The position numbers and the translations under genes were made by a program. Shown in pieces: positions 35,430-43,884 of a stretch of 64,000 nt of DNA. Each line of letters starts with the position of its first letter. Position 1 is the stretch's first letter. The stretch lies in assembly GCF_900105395.1 (NCBI RefSeq), contig NZ_LT629775.1, positions 1,302,001-1,366,000 of the forward strand. Direction: 5' to 3'. Under the pieces are notes generated by a model, which did no database searches, was not told the origin of the DNA, and saw only the letters and a program-made list of their open reading frames with translations. The stretch is from Streptomyces sp. TLI_053. GTDB taxonomy: Bacteria > Actinomycetota > Actinomycetes > Streptomycetales > Streptomycetaceae.

Positions 35430-36515
35430 GTGCCGCACGCGCTGCTGGTCTCCGGATCGCTCGGCCAGGGCCACGACGTGATGGCCCGGGCCTGCGCCGA
35501 CTCCCTGGAGGCACGCGGCTGGACCACCGCCACGGTCGACGCGATGGCCCTGCTCGGGCAGCACGCGGGCAACGCCGGGGAGGCCGTTTTCCGGCGGCTG
35601 CTCGACCTGCCCGGCGTCTACGACGCGTTCCACTTCTCCGCCCTGCGCCCCGGCGCCCGGATCGCCCTGCTCGCCGACGCGGCGGCCCGGCGGCGGCTGG
35701 TACCCGCCGTCCGGGCGCTGCTCGCCGAGCAGCGCCCGGAACTGGTGGTCTCGGTCTTCGCGACCGCCACCTCCGCCGTCAACCGGCTGCGCGGCGACCC
35801 GCCGGCCTTCCGGCACCTGGTGCTCTGCACCGACGTCACCCCGCACCGGCTCTGGGTGCAGGACGGCACCGACCTGTTCCTGGTCACCTCCGAGGTCGCC
35901 GCCTGCGGCGTCCGCCGCTACCGCCCGGACGCGCCGGTGGCCGTCCTGCCCGCACCGCTGCGCGCGCCGTTCTACCGGCCGCCCTCCCGCGCCGAGGCGC
36001 GGGCGGAGCTGGGCGTGCCGCCGGACGCGCGCTGCGTGCTGCTGATGTCCGGCGCCTGGGGCCTCGGTCCGCTCGCCCGTACCGCCGCCGAACTCGCCGA
36101 CGCCGGACCGCACGTGCTCGCGGTGGCCGGCAGCAACGCCGAACTCGAACGCCGCCTGCGCCACGCCGCCACCCACCGGCCCCGGCTGCACCCCTACGGC
36201 TGGACCGACCGGGTACCCGCCCTGATGTCCGCCGCCGACCTCGTCGTCACCAGCTCCGGCGACACCTGCAGCGAGGCCCGCGCCCTCGGCCGGCGCCTCC
36301 TCCTCCTGGACGTCGTCCAGGGCCACGGCCGCGACAACCTCCAGCACGAACTGGAGCTGGGCCACGCCGATGTCGTCTCCGCCCGCCCCGCCGAGGTCGT
36401 CCGCTCCGCCCTCGCCGCCCTCACCCGCCCCGAACCACCCCCCTCCCCCGGCGCCACCCCGGACGGCTGGCGCACCGGCTTCGCCGCGGCCCTGGAACAA
36501 GTCGGCCTGGCCTGA
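35430..36515 (+). CDS. Glycosyltransferase, MGDG synthase / MurG-like GT-B fold
   Basis: 361 residues from GTG 35430. The N-terminal domain begins HALLVSGSLGQGHDVMARA, the GxGH signature of the monogalactosyl-diacylglycerol synthase family. The C-terminal domain has LLMSGAWGLGPLARTA and the nucleotide-sugar site SAADLVVTSSGDTCSEARA. Such enzymes add one sugar to a lipid acceptor at the inner membrane face. With the two preceding genes this suggests a (possibly amino-) glycolipid. Confidence 0.83.
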   Translation: MPHALLVSGSLGQGHDVMARACADSLEARGWTTATVDAMALLGQHAGNAGEAVFRRLLDLPGVYDAFHFSALRPGARIALLADAAARRRLVPAVRALLAEQRPELVVSVFATATSAVNRLRGDPPAFRHLVLCTDVTPHRLWVQDGTDLFLVTSEVAACGVRRYRPDAPVAVLPAPLRAPFYRPPSRAEARAELGVPPDARCVLLMSGAWGLGPLARTAAELADAGPHVLAVAGSNAELERRLRHAATHRPRLHPYGWTDRVPALMSAADLVVTSSGDTCSEARALGRRLLLLDVVQGHGRDNLQHELELGHADVVSARPAEVVRSALAALTRPEPPPSPGATPDGWRTGFAAALEQVGLA

Positions 36516-36652
36516 CAAGCCACCTGACAGGGCCCGGTTACAGCGGTTCCTGGTTGACCCCACCCAGAGGATCCCGACAGCGCACCGCGGGCCGCGTCGT
36601 GTCTGGCACTGTTGGAACTCCTCCCCCCAGGCGCCCGCATGACAGGTCGTCA

Positions 36653-37444
36653 TCACTGAACGGGAGGCCCGGCTATGGCATTTCCTGCCCGAGAGACGCG
36701 GCCCCCGGACCCGCTTCGGGGAATTCCGTGGTCACGGAGCGGGCCGAGGGTGATCCCCCGGGCGCGGCAGTGGGCGGCGAGCAGGGGGAGGGCGGCGAGG
36801 GTGGCGCGCCAGGAGTCGGGGGCGGAGGTGCAGTCGGAGTCGTGCAGGAGGAGGGTGGCGCCGCCGGTGAGGTGGGGGCGGGCGGTGGCGAGTACGGAGG
36901 GGCCGGTGGCGCCCGGCTCCCAGTCCCGGCCCCAGGCCGTCCACAGCACCGTGCGCAGGCCGAGGCGGCGGGCGGCCAGCGCCTGGCCGGCGGTCAGGAC
37001 GCCGTAGGGCGGGCGGTACCAGAGCGGGGGCGTGCCGGTGAGGGCGGTCACGGCCTCGGTGGCGCGGCGCAGTTCGCGCAGGTCGCGGGCCGGGGCGGGG
37101 TAGTACTGGCGGCTGTGGTGCCAGCCGTGGACGGCGACCTCGTGACCCCGGGCGACGAGCTCGCGGCCGAGGTCCGGGGAGCGTTCGAGCATCGCGCCGA
37201 GGAGGAAGAAGGTGGCGCGGAGGCCGAGGGTGTCGAGGGCATCCAGGATCGGCGGGGTGCCGCGCGGGTCGGGGCCGTCGTCGAAGGTGAGGGCGAGGTG
37301 CCCCGGGACGGTGCCCCGGCCGGCGGTGCGGCGGGCCAGCAGGCGCTTGACGGGCGGCAGTCGGACGGCGGCCGGGGCGAGGTGGAGCAGTTCGACGCCG
37401 GCGGCGGCGCCGAGCAGGAGGCCAGTGCCCCTCCGGACCCTCAC
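36653..37444 (-). CDS. Polysaccharide deacetylase, NodB family
   Basis: 263 residues from GTG 37444, overlapping the SDR stop by 4 nt. One N-terminal hydrophobic segment (TGLLLGAAAGVELLHLA) is a signal anchor. The NodB motifs are LTFDDGPD (catalytic and metal Asp55-Asp56), HGWHHS (His106, His109/110), WYRPPYG (Arg144) and LLHDSD. It removes N- or O-acetyl groups from an extracellular sugar polymer or glycolipid. The convergent glycosyltransferase operon across a 137-nt gap without a clear terminator may be functionally linked. Confidence 0.9.
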   Translation of the reverse strand: MRVRRGTGLLLGAAAGVELLHLAPAAVRLPPVKRLLARRTAGRGTVPGHLALTFDDGPDPRGTPPILDALDTLGLRATFFLLGAMLERSPDLGRELVARGHEVAVHGWHHSRQYYPAPARDLRELRRATEAVTALTGTPPLWYRPPYGVLTAGQALAARRLGLRTVLWTAWGRDWEPGATGPSVLATARPHLTGGATLLLHDSDCTSAPDSWRATLAALPLLAAHCRARGITLGPLRDHGIPRSGSGGRVSRAGNAIAGPPVQ

Positions 37445-38268
37445 CCGAACCGGGCCGCCATCCGCCGGAAGAAGCCCGGGGCGGCGCCGTGGATCCGGGC
37501 CGGGAGGTCCAGCCAGTGCGGCAGGAAGGCGCGGTCGCGGTCGGTGGTGATCGCCGCGTGGACGAGGTCGGCGACCGCCTCGGCGGAGACGGGGCGGGGG
37601 CGTTCGCGCTGGTAGTCGGTGCCGCGGGTGGCGAAGAAGGGGGTCGCCACCGCCCCCGGGAGGATCAGCCGGACACCGACGCCGGTGCCGCGCAGCTCGT
37701 ACCAGAGGCTCTCGGCGAACATGGTCAGCCCGGCCTTGGTGGCGGCGTAGGCGGCCTCCTCCCGGACGCCGACCTGGCCGGCCATCGAGCCGAGCAGCAC
37801 GATCCGGCCCCGGTCGCGCTCCAGCATGGCGGGCAGGAGCAGCCTGGCCAGCCGGAGCGGGGCGGCGAGGTTGACCTCCAGCATCCGGTCCAGGGTGTCG
37901 GTGGGGGTCTGCGCGAAGGGGCCGCGCCAGCCGAGACCGGCGCTGGCGATCAGGGCGTCCACCCGGCCGGCGGCGGCGAGGGCGGCTTCGGCCAGGCGCT
38001 GGGCGCCGTCGGGTTTGGCGAGGTCCGCGGGGAGCGGGCGGCCTCCGGTGCGCGCGGCGACGGCGTCGAGGCGGGCCTGGTCGGTACCGGAGAGCAGCAG
38101 CCGCCAGCCGGCGGCGGCGAGCCGTTCGGCGGTGGCGGCGCCGATGCCGGAGGAGGCTCCGGTGACGAGGGCGATCGGCGGGTTGTCGGCGGGGCACCGC
38201 CGGGCCCCCCGGGAGCGTGGACGGGCGTCTTCGGTGCCGTCCGTGCTGTCCGTGGCGTCCGTGGTCAT
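37441..38268 (-). CDS. Short-chain dehydrogenase/reductase
   Basis: 275 residues. TGASSGIG (36-43), Asn/Ser-Ala-Gly in LIASAGLGW, Ser161, Tyr174-x3-Lys178 in AYAATKAGL: a complete classical SDR with NADP(H) preference not decidable from sequence alone. The first 30 residues are a Thr/Asp-rich extension encoded by short repeats. It starts the operon with the deacetylase (4-nt overlap). The substrate is unknown; the C-terminal PHWLDLPARIHG tail is typical of membrane-associated DltE/YdfG-like SDRs. Confidence 0.88.
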   Translation of the reverse strand: MTTDATDSTDGTEDARPRSRGARRCPADNPPIALVTGASSGIGAATAERLAAAGWRLLLSGTDQARLDAVAARTGGRPLPADLAKPDGAQRLAEAALAAAGRVDALIASAGLGWRGPFAQTPTDTLDRMLEVNLAAPLRLARLLLPAMLERDRGRIVLLGSMAGQVGVREEAAYAATKAGLTMFAESLWYELRGTGVGVRLILPGAVATPFFATRGTDYQRERPRPVSAEAVADLVHAAITTDRDRAFLPHWLDLPARIHGAAPGFFRRMAARFG

Positions 38269-38316
38269 GGCACCTGCCGCTCTGTGCGCGTCTCGCCGTC
38301 CGATTTGTCCGGCAAA

Positions 38317-39291
38317 TCACCTTTGCATGGCGGAGCCGTTCGGGCGACCGGGGTGACGTCCGGGCCGGTCGCCGTCCGGACCGGACGGCGGGGACGACGA
38401 GGACGACGAGGACGGCGAGGAGGACGGGGACGACGGGGCCGAGGGGGACGGCGCGGACGGGACCAGCTCGGACTCCACCTCGCCGAACCGGGACAGTACG
38501 AAGGTGCCGCCGACCGCCACCACGAACCCGGTCAGCGCGCACCAGGCGTAACCGGACCTGGCGGTGTCACCGAGCGCCACCACCCCGACCAGCGCCGGGC
38601 CGAAGGTCTCCGAGACGGTCCCGGCGGCGGTCACCGCCGTCACCGTGCCGCGCTGGAGCGCCAGCGCGTAGGCGAGGTACCCGCCGAGGCCGCCCAGGGC
38701 CAGCCCGTAGGCAGCCGGGTCGGTGAACACGTCCAGCGGCCCGGAGACGTCGAGGACCCGGACCGCGAGGCTGGTGACCCCGAAGCCGACCCCCGCCAGC
38801 AGGCCGAGGCCGACCGCCGCCGCGTTCCCGCTGCGGCGGGCGAGGACGAACGTGAGCAGCAGCATCAGCACGGTGGCGGCGAGCAGCGCCCAGTGGAACG
38901 CGGCCGAGGCGTGGTCCCGGCCCGCGTGCCCGGAGCCGAGGGCCAGCAGGGTCAGGCCGGCCACCACGGCGGCGATGCCCAGCAGGTCGGCGCGGTGCAG
39001 CCGGGCCCCGAGCAGCCGGGCGGCGGCGAGCGCGGTGACGGCCAGGCTGGCGTTGGTGACGGCCTGGACCAGGAACAGCGGCAGGGTGCGCAGGGCGACG
39101 ACGCTCAGCGCGAAGCCCGCGATGTCGAGGCCGGTGCCGAGCAGGAACCGCCAGGACCGGAGCAGGGCGGCGAGCAGGCCGACGCGTACCCGGTCCGCGT
39201 GCGGCGCCTCCCGCGCGCCGCCCGCCTGGAACACCGAGCCGAAGCCGAAGCAGACGGTGGCGACCAGGGCGGTGGTGAGTCCGAGCAGCAT
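38317..39291 (-). CDS. DMT-superfamily transporter (EamA/NIPA-like)
   Basis: 324 residues with about nine or ten hydrophobic helices beginning LLGLTTALVATVCFGFGSVF. The two-fold repeat and loop positions fit the drug/metabolite superfamily. The C-terminal 45 residues are a Ser/Pro-rich tail arising from GAC/GAG-repeat DNA at 38395-38460 and are probably unstructured. ATG 39291 has GGGAGGG. The substrate is unknown. It follows the small membrane protein gene by 128 nt. Confidence 0.83.
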   Translation of the reverse strand: MLLGLTTALVATVCFGFGSVFQAGGAREAPHADRVRVGLLAALLRSWRFLLGTGLDIAGFALSVVALRTLPLFLVQAVTNASLAVTALAAARLLGARLHRADLLGIAAVVAGLTLLALGSGHAGRDHASAAFHWALLAATVLMLLLTFVLARRSGNAAAVGLGLLAGVGFGVTSLAVRVLDVSGPLDVFTDPAAYGLALGGLGGYLAYALALQRGTVTAVTAAGTVSETFGPALVGVVALGDTARSGYAWCALTGFVVAVGGTFVLSRFGEVESELVPSAPSPSAPSSPSSSPSSSSSSSPPSGPDGDRPGRHPGRPNGSAMQR

Positions 39292-39383
39292 GGCCCTCCC
39301 GGCGTCCGGGGCACCCCGGGGGCCGGGGTCCGTCCCCAGTCTCCGCCGGGCCCGGCCGAGCCGCAGCGGGGAGGCCCGGGGCC

Positions 39384-39437
39384 GGGCGGGGTCAGCCCTC
39401 GGCCGGGCGAAGGGCGGGGTCAGCCCTCGGCCGGGCG
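39384..39437. repeat. Two 26-nt direct repeats, 28-nt period
   Basis: A 26-base unit beginning GGGCGGGGTC occurs at 39384-39409 and 39412-39437. The second copy contains the stop codon of the upstream membrane protein; the first repeats the stop beyond it, so the gene end appears duplicated. Confidence 0.8.
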
Positions 39438-39830
39438 GCCCGCGGCGGCGAGCGCGCCGTCGGCCGGACGGCCCGCGGCGAGGGCGAGCACGCCGTTGGC
39501 CAGCGGCAGCGCGACGAACAGGGCGATCGCGCCGACCGGCCCGGTCCCGGCGGCGTCCGGCAGCACGCGGTCCGCCACCATCGCGACCCCGACGGCCACC
39601 ACACCGAGGACGGCCAGGCCGGACAGCAGCCCGCGCAGCCGACGCGGCGGACGTTCACGGTCGTACTCGACCGCGACCCCCACGGCGCCGAGGGCACCGA
39701 GGGCCCAGGGCAGGTCGCGCAGCCACTGCTCACCCAGCAGCAGCCACACCGCCAGGGCCAGCAGGCAGGCGAACAGCAGCCCCACGACCTCGGCCACCAC
39801 CGTCGCCGCCACCATGTCCCGGACGTGCAT
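39420..39830 (-). CDS. Small four-helix membrane protein, unknown function
   Basis: 136 residues with hydrophobic segments near 8-32, 38-54, 68-88 and 98-116, joined by short charged loops (VEYDRERPPRRLRG). The tail RPADGALAAAGRPAEG is Ala/Gly-rich and repeats at the DNA level past the stop. The start is ATG 39830; GGGGGAGGCGG lies upstream. I do not recognise the family. The codon-position GC pattern supports a real gene. Confidence 0.65.
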   Translation of the reverse strand: MHVRDMVAATVVAEVVGLLFACLLALAVWLLLGEQWLRDLPWALGALGAVGVAVEYDRERPPRRLRGLLSGLAVLGVVAVGVAMVADRVLPDAAGTGPVGAIALFVALPLANGVLALAAGRPADGALAAAGRPAEG

Positions 39831-39959
39831 CCGCCTCCCCCTCCGCTCGCCCCACCGGGAGGCTACCCGGGAAGGAGCGCGTACGGTACAGGGCCGAACG
39901 CGCCGCGTGAGCGGGTGCAGGCGTTCCCCGGGAGGACCGGGGCGGGCCCCGGCGGGCCG

Positions 39960-41702
39960 CTACCCGGCCGGCGCCGCCTCCGCGCGGCCCGAACCCTCCA
40001 CGTGGGCGGGGAGGGTCGGCCAGGTGAGCGGCGGCAGCGGGCCGGGGTGGTGGTGGACGGCGTAGTGGTGCGGGGCCATCGCGGTCTCGTGGCCGGGGAG
40101 GGTGGCGACGACCGCGCGGTGCACCTCGGCCGGAGCGAGGTCCTGCTCGGTGGTGGCGACCCGCGCGGTGAGCCGGCCGTCCTCGCACCCGAGGTCGACC
40201 GCCGTCGCCCGCGTGCCGAGGGCGTCGGCGACCAGGGCGCGGACGGCCTCGAGGTCGATCCAGTCGGCGCCGATCCGCCGCCAGTCGCCGGTGCGGGTGG
40301 CGGGGTTCAGGCCGCTGAGGGCGGCCAGCCCGGAGAGCGGCAGCGGTCCCGCCGCCGCGGCCGCGAGTACGGCGGGGACGGCGCGGGCGAAGCGCTCGGT
40401 GTCGGCGCGCTCGAACACCTGGGGGCAGGCCAGCAGGGCGAACTCCAGACTGCCGGCGGTCCGCAGGATGTTGAGCATCAGGCGCACCGGCAGCGGCTGG
40501 TCCGGCAGCCACAGCACCTCGGGGTCGGCGGTCGCGGCGGGGCGGGCCTCGGAGAGGGTCTCGGGGATGGCGAGGCTGAGGTCGTTGACGACGATCTGCC
40601 GGGCGAAGCGGGCGCCGCGCCGCTCCGCGACGTCCTCCACCAGTTGCCAGACCTTGTCCGCGTTGAGCGTGCTGTGCCAGTAGCCGGTGAAGGAGGCGAC
40701 CTTGGTACGGCCGATCAGGGCGTCCAGGTCGTCGTCCGCGGCAAGGGGACCGACCTCGAGGGCGATCAGGGCGTCCTGGGCCAGGGTGCCGATGTGGTCG
40801 GCGAGGGCGGAGCGCTGGCGGTTCGCCGACAGGGCCGAGATCACCAGGTCGGTGCGGGCCGCGCGGTGTGCGGCGAGGGCGGCGAAGACGGCCAGCAGCA
40901 CGGCCGAGGGGCCGGCGGCGGTGCGGCGGCAGACCGCTTCGAGGTCGGCGGCGGCGGTCCGGGAGCGCAGCAGCAGGGCAGCCGTGCCCTCGGACGGGCC
41001 GGGGGTCATGCCGTCGACGGAGAAGGAGCTCGACGGCCCGGTGGTGAGGACGCTCTCCCAGTGCTTGAGCGCGGCCGCGGTCTTGCGGCGCCCCTGGGGG
41101 CTCTGCTCCAGGGCGGCCAGTTCCAGCGGGGTGCGGGAGGCGGCGGGCGGCAGCCGCACCCCGGTGGCGAGGGCGAGCCAGTCCCGGATGAGCAGGGTGA
41201 CGGCGACGCCGTCGACCCCGGCGTGGCAGCCCACCACGACCAGCCGGCGCACGAGTTGTCCGTCGGTGAGCAGCGTGAAGCGCAGCCGCGGGGCAGCGGT
41301 GAGGTCGAAGGGCAGGGCGACGTCGGTCCGGCCCGTCTCGTCGGCGAGGGCGTCGATCCCGGCACCCTCGCGGTCGCCGACGGGGACCAGGGCGACGGTG
41401 AACTCGCCCTCGGTGCGCACCTCCTGGCGTTCGGGGAAGCCGTCCGGGCCGGGGCCGGGCGGGAAGGCGGTGCGCAGCGACTCGTGCCGTTCCAGCAGTG
41501 CGCGCAGGGCGTCGACGGCGGTGGCGACGGTGGTGCCCTCGGGGACGGGCCAGACCGACTCGCGGTTGATCTGTTCGGGCCGGTCGCGCCCGATGCAGCG
41601 GAGCATGTTGTCCTGGCCGAGGGTGAGCGGGCCGGAGCCGCCGCCCACGCCGTGGAAGCGGGCCGTGATCAGGCCCTCGGTCTCGGTCACGTCGTGCGTC
41701 AT
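39960..41702 (-). CDS. Free-standing condensation-domain protein
   Basis: 580 residues. The first ~430 have the chloramphenicol-acetyltransferase-like condensation fold: LTLGQDNMLRCIGRD at the N-terminus, the active-site motif VGCHAGVDGVAVTLLIRDW (HHxxxDG with the first His replaced by Cys, catalytic His kept), and RQIVVNDLSLAIPE. The C-terminal 130 residues are a further domain I do not recognise. Such stand-alone proteins join an acyl group on a carrier protein to an amine or alcohol (PapA-like or NRPS-like). ATG 41702 was chosen because the conserved region starts soon after; upstream starts to 41816 exist. It is last in the KASIII operon after a 129-nt AT-richer gap. Confidence 0.8.
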   Translation of the reverse strand: MTHDVTETEGLITARFHGVGGGSGPLTLGQDNMLRCIGRDRPEQINRESVWPVPEGTTVATAVDALRALLERHESLRTAFPPGPGPDGFPERQEVRTEGEFTVALVPVGDREGAGIDALADETGRTDVALPFDLTAAPRLRFTLLTDGQLVRRLVVVGCHAGVDGVAVTLLIRDWLALATGVRLPPAASRTPLELAALEQSPQGRRKTAAALKHWESVLTTGPSSSFSVDGMTPGPSEGTAALLLRSRTAAADLEAVCRRTAAGPSAVLLAVFAALAAHRAARTDLVISALSANRQRSALADHIGTLAQDALIALEVGPLAADDDLDALIGRTKVASFTGYWHSTLNADKVWQLVEDVAERRGARFARQIVVNDLSLAIPETLSEARPAATADPEVLWLPDQPLPVRLMLNILRTAGSLEFALLACPQVFERADTERFARAVPAVLAAAAAGPLPLSGLAALSGLNPATRTGDWRRIGADWIDLEAVRALVADALGTRATAVDLGCEDGRLTARVATTEQDLAPAEVHRAVVATLPGHETAMAPHHYAVHHHPGPLPPLTWPTLPAHVEGSGRAEAAPAG

Positions 41703-41831
41703 CACGTCGATCGCGCCCTTCGGTTCGCAGGTCTGGGCGAGGTGCGGTCGGGACGCTACCAGCGGGCCGATCATGTGGTCCAGACCAGAAACCTGGGATA
41801 CCGGCGGGGCACGCAAATTTCTGATGTTTCG

Positions 41832-42662
41832 TCAAGTACCTGTCAGAACAGGGGAGTTGGCCGGAGACCAGATCCTGGCGCGGACGCTGCACGGGTCGGC
41901 GCCGACGGCGGCCACCGCGGCCCGGAACCGGCCGGGCGCGGGTACGTCCTCGATCCGGCAGGGGCCGGCGCCGAGCGTTCCGGGATCGGCGAGCAGCAGC
42001 GGCGACGGCCCGTCCAGCGGCAGCCCGAAGCCCTGGACCAGCCGCCCGCCGTAAGCCTTGACGCACGCCTCGCGGCGGCACCAGAGCACGGTGAAGCGCC
42101 CGGCCGGGTCCGGGTCGGCGGCGACCGACTCGGCCTCGGCGGGCGGGAACCAGCGCCGGGTCATCCGCAGCGCGACCCGCACGTCCCGGACCTCCTCGAC
42201 GTCCACCCCGACGGCGCGCCCCTCGGTGAGGGCGACGGCCGCCAGCGCGCCGGAGGCGGAGTGGTTGACGGCGAGCCCGTCGATCCCGGGCTTGCCGTGC
42301 GGGCCGTAGTGCCAAGCCAGCCGCGCGGGGTCGCGGCCGAGCCGGGCACCGGCGAGCAGGCGCACCGCGCCGTGGGCGACGGTGAAGCGCCGCCCGAAGC
42401 GCCGGTCCGGACCGTCCGCGCGGGCGCGTTCGGCCGGGTCGAGCAGACCGTACAGGGCGCGGACCACCGGCTCGGGCTGGTCGGTGGGGATCAGCCACAC
42501 GTCGACCAGGTCGGCGCGGAGCACCGGGACGACCGGAGCACCGGCAGTACCGGAAGCACCGCAAGCACTGGAACCACCGGGAACGACCGGAGCACCGGGA
42601 ACGACGAAGTGCGCAGGAGCAGTGGGACCGGTACCGGCCGGGGCCGCACCGGAACCGGTCAC
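41832..42662 (-). CDS. 4'-phosphopantetheinyl transferase, Sfp type
   Basis: 276 residues. GVDVEEV (Asp154, Glu156: magnesium ligands) and WCRREACVKAYG (194-205) are the two Sfp/PPTase signatures; HYGPHGKPGIDG and NHSASG are the substrate loops. It attaches phosphopantetheine to the Ser of carrier proteins and probably serves the cluster's ACPs. GTG 42662 overlaps the preceding stop by 4 nt. The first 46 residues are low-complexity Gly/Pro/Ala encoded by an ACCGG-type DNA repeat (42536-42650); translation might start later. Confidence 0.9.
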   Translation of the reverse strand: MTGSGAAPAGTGPTAPAHFVVPGAPVVPGGSSACGASGTAGAPVVPVLRADLVDVWLIPTDQPEPVVRALYGLLDPAERARADGPDRRFGRRFTVAHGAVRLLAGARLGRDPARLAWHYGPHGKPGIDGLAVNHSASGALAAVALTEGRAVGVDVEEVRDVRVALRMTRRWFPPAEAESVAADPDPAGRFTVLWCRREACVKAYGGRLVQGFGLPLDGPSPLLLADPGTLGAGPCRIEDVPAPGRFRAAVAAVGADPCSVRARIWSPANSPVLTGT

Positions 42663-43471
42663 GACGGCGGACCCGCGCGCAGGGTCAGGGTGGAGAGCAC
42701 GCCGAGCCTCGGGTCGAGGTCGGCCAGCAGCACGGGTCGCCGCTCGGACCGCCAGCCGGGCAACCGGTCGGCGAGCACCGACCAGAGTCCGGTGAACGGC
42801 TGGCCGGCGGGGGTGCGGACGACGTCCGGACCGGGCACCTCCAGCCCGGCGGCGAGCAGCACGACGGCCTCCTCCCCCAGCTCCTTCGCCTGCCGGCGGA
42901 CCTCCTCGGCGGCCGACTCGGCCGTCGCACCACTGTCCTGACGAATCGTCAACTCCTCGCCGGGCAAGGTCTCGCAGACCAGGACGACGGCGCAGTGGCG
43001 GTCCGGCAGCGTGACCGGTTCGGGCGGCAGATGGTGCAGGGTGGTCTGCTCGGCGAGGACGACCACCGCACGCCGGGCGACGCCGGTCCGCTGGTACGCG
43101 AGCGCGGCGCGCAGCGCGGCGAACGCCCCGGCGGTGCCCTGGTCGCAGAGCGCGAGCGCGGTGGGCGTTCCCGCGCAGGAGCGGCTGAGCGCGAGCGAGG
43201 TGGGTGCGCCGGGCCGGACGTCCGGCGAGTCGAAGGCCTGGATCAGCACGTCCGCCGGTTCGTCCGGCCCGAGCGCCTCGGCGAGCAGGCCGGCGGCCAG
43301 TTCCTCGTACGCGTGTCCGGCCCCTTCGGCCAGCAGGTCCTCGCGCAGCGGCAGGCCGTAGGGGCGGACCAGGTCGGTGACGAAGACCCGGAGGTCGGGG
43401 TCGAGGGAGAGTTCGGAGCGGCCGTCGGCGTACCGCGTCAGCACCCGGGTGAGACCCGGGGCGGCGGACAC
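42659..43471 (-). CDS. Ketosynthase-like partial protein (KASIII N-terminal half-like)
   Basis: 270 residues. TALALCDQGTAGAFAALRAA resembles the nucleophilic-Cys helix of KASIII/thiolase proteins, and ARRAVVVLAEQ the following strand. Only about one half of a ketosynthase is present and no His/Asn motif (GHS, NTS) follows, so it is not a complete enzyme. It lies between the ACP (3-nt gap) and the PPTase (4-nt overlap), in the operon that begins with a KASIII-like gene. It may be a partner subunit. Family assignment is tentative. Confidence 0.6.
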   Translation of the reverse strand: MSAAPGLTRVLTRYADGRSELSLDPDLRVFVTDLVRPYGLPLREDLLAEGAGHAYEELAAGLLAEALGPDEPADVLIQAFDSPDVRPGAPTSLALSRSCAGTPTALALCDQGTAGAFAALRAALAYQRTGVARRAVVVLAEQTTLHHLPPEPVTLPDRHCAVVLVCETLPGEELTIRQDSGATAESAAEEVRRQAKELGEEAVVLLAAGLEVPGPDVVRTPAGQPFTGLWSVLADRLPGWRSERRPVLLADLDPRLGVLSTLTLRAGPPS

Positions 43472-43474
43472 CGG

Positions 43475-43765
43475 TCAGTCCTCGGCGATGATGTGCGCGG
43501 CGACGTAGTCGGCCAGGTTGGTGACCGAGCGCAGGTCGTCCTCGGTGATCTGCTCGACGTCGACCTGGATGTCGAGCGCCTCCTCGACCTCGAGGATCAG
43601 CTCGATGGTGCCGGCCGAGGTGAGGCCGAGGTCGTCGAAGAGGCAGGCGTTCTCGGGGATCTCGAACGGGTCCCGCTTCAGGACGCGCGGGATCAGCTCG
43701 CCGAGGCTGTGCAGGATCCGGACGCGCAGCTCGGCGTCGGTGGTCTGGACCACTTGGTCGGACAT
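43475..43765 (-). CDS. Acyl carrier protein
   Basis: 96 residues. The phosphopantetheine Ser lies in DDLGLTSAGTIEL at the start of helix 2; acidic helices and the length are typical. It carries acyl intermediates for the neighbouring KASIII-like enzyme. It is followed after 3 nt by the KS-like gene. No strong ribosome site precedes ATG 43765 (GGGACGG 8 nt away). Confidence 0.92.
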   Translation of the reverse strand: MSDQVVQTTDAELRVRILHSLGELIPRVLKRDPFEIPENACLFDDLGLTSAGTIELILEVEEALDIQVDVEQITEDDLRSVTNLADYVAAHIIAED

Positions 43766-43884
43766 GGATGGGACCGTCCCGTCGTGCGTGGTGGAGTGGG
43801 GCGGAGCGGCCGGAGGGCCGGCGCCCGGGGGAAGAGGACAAGGACCGGGGGAGGACGGACCGACGGCGGGTCGGTCGTCCGGCC

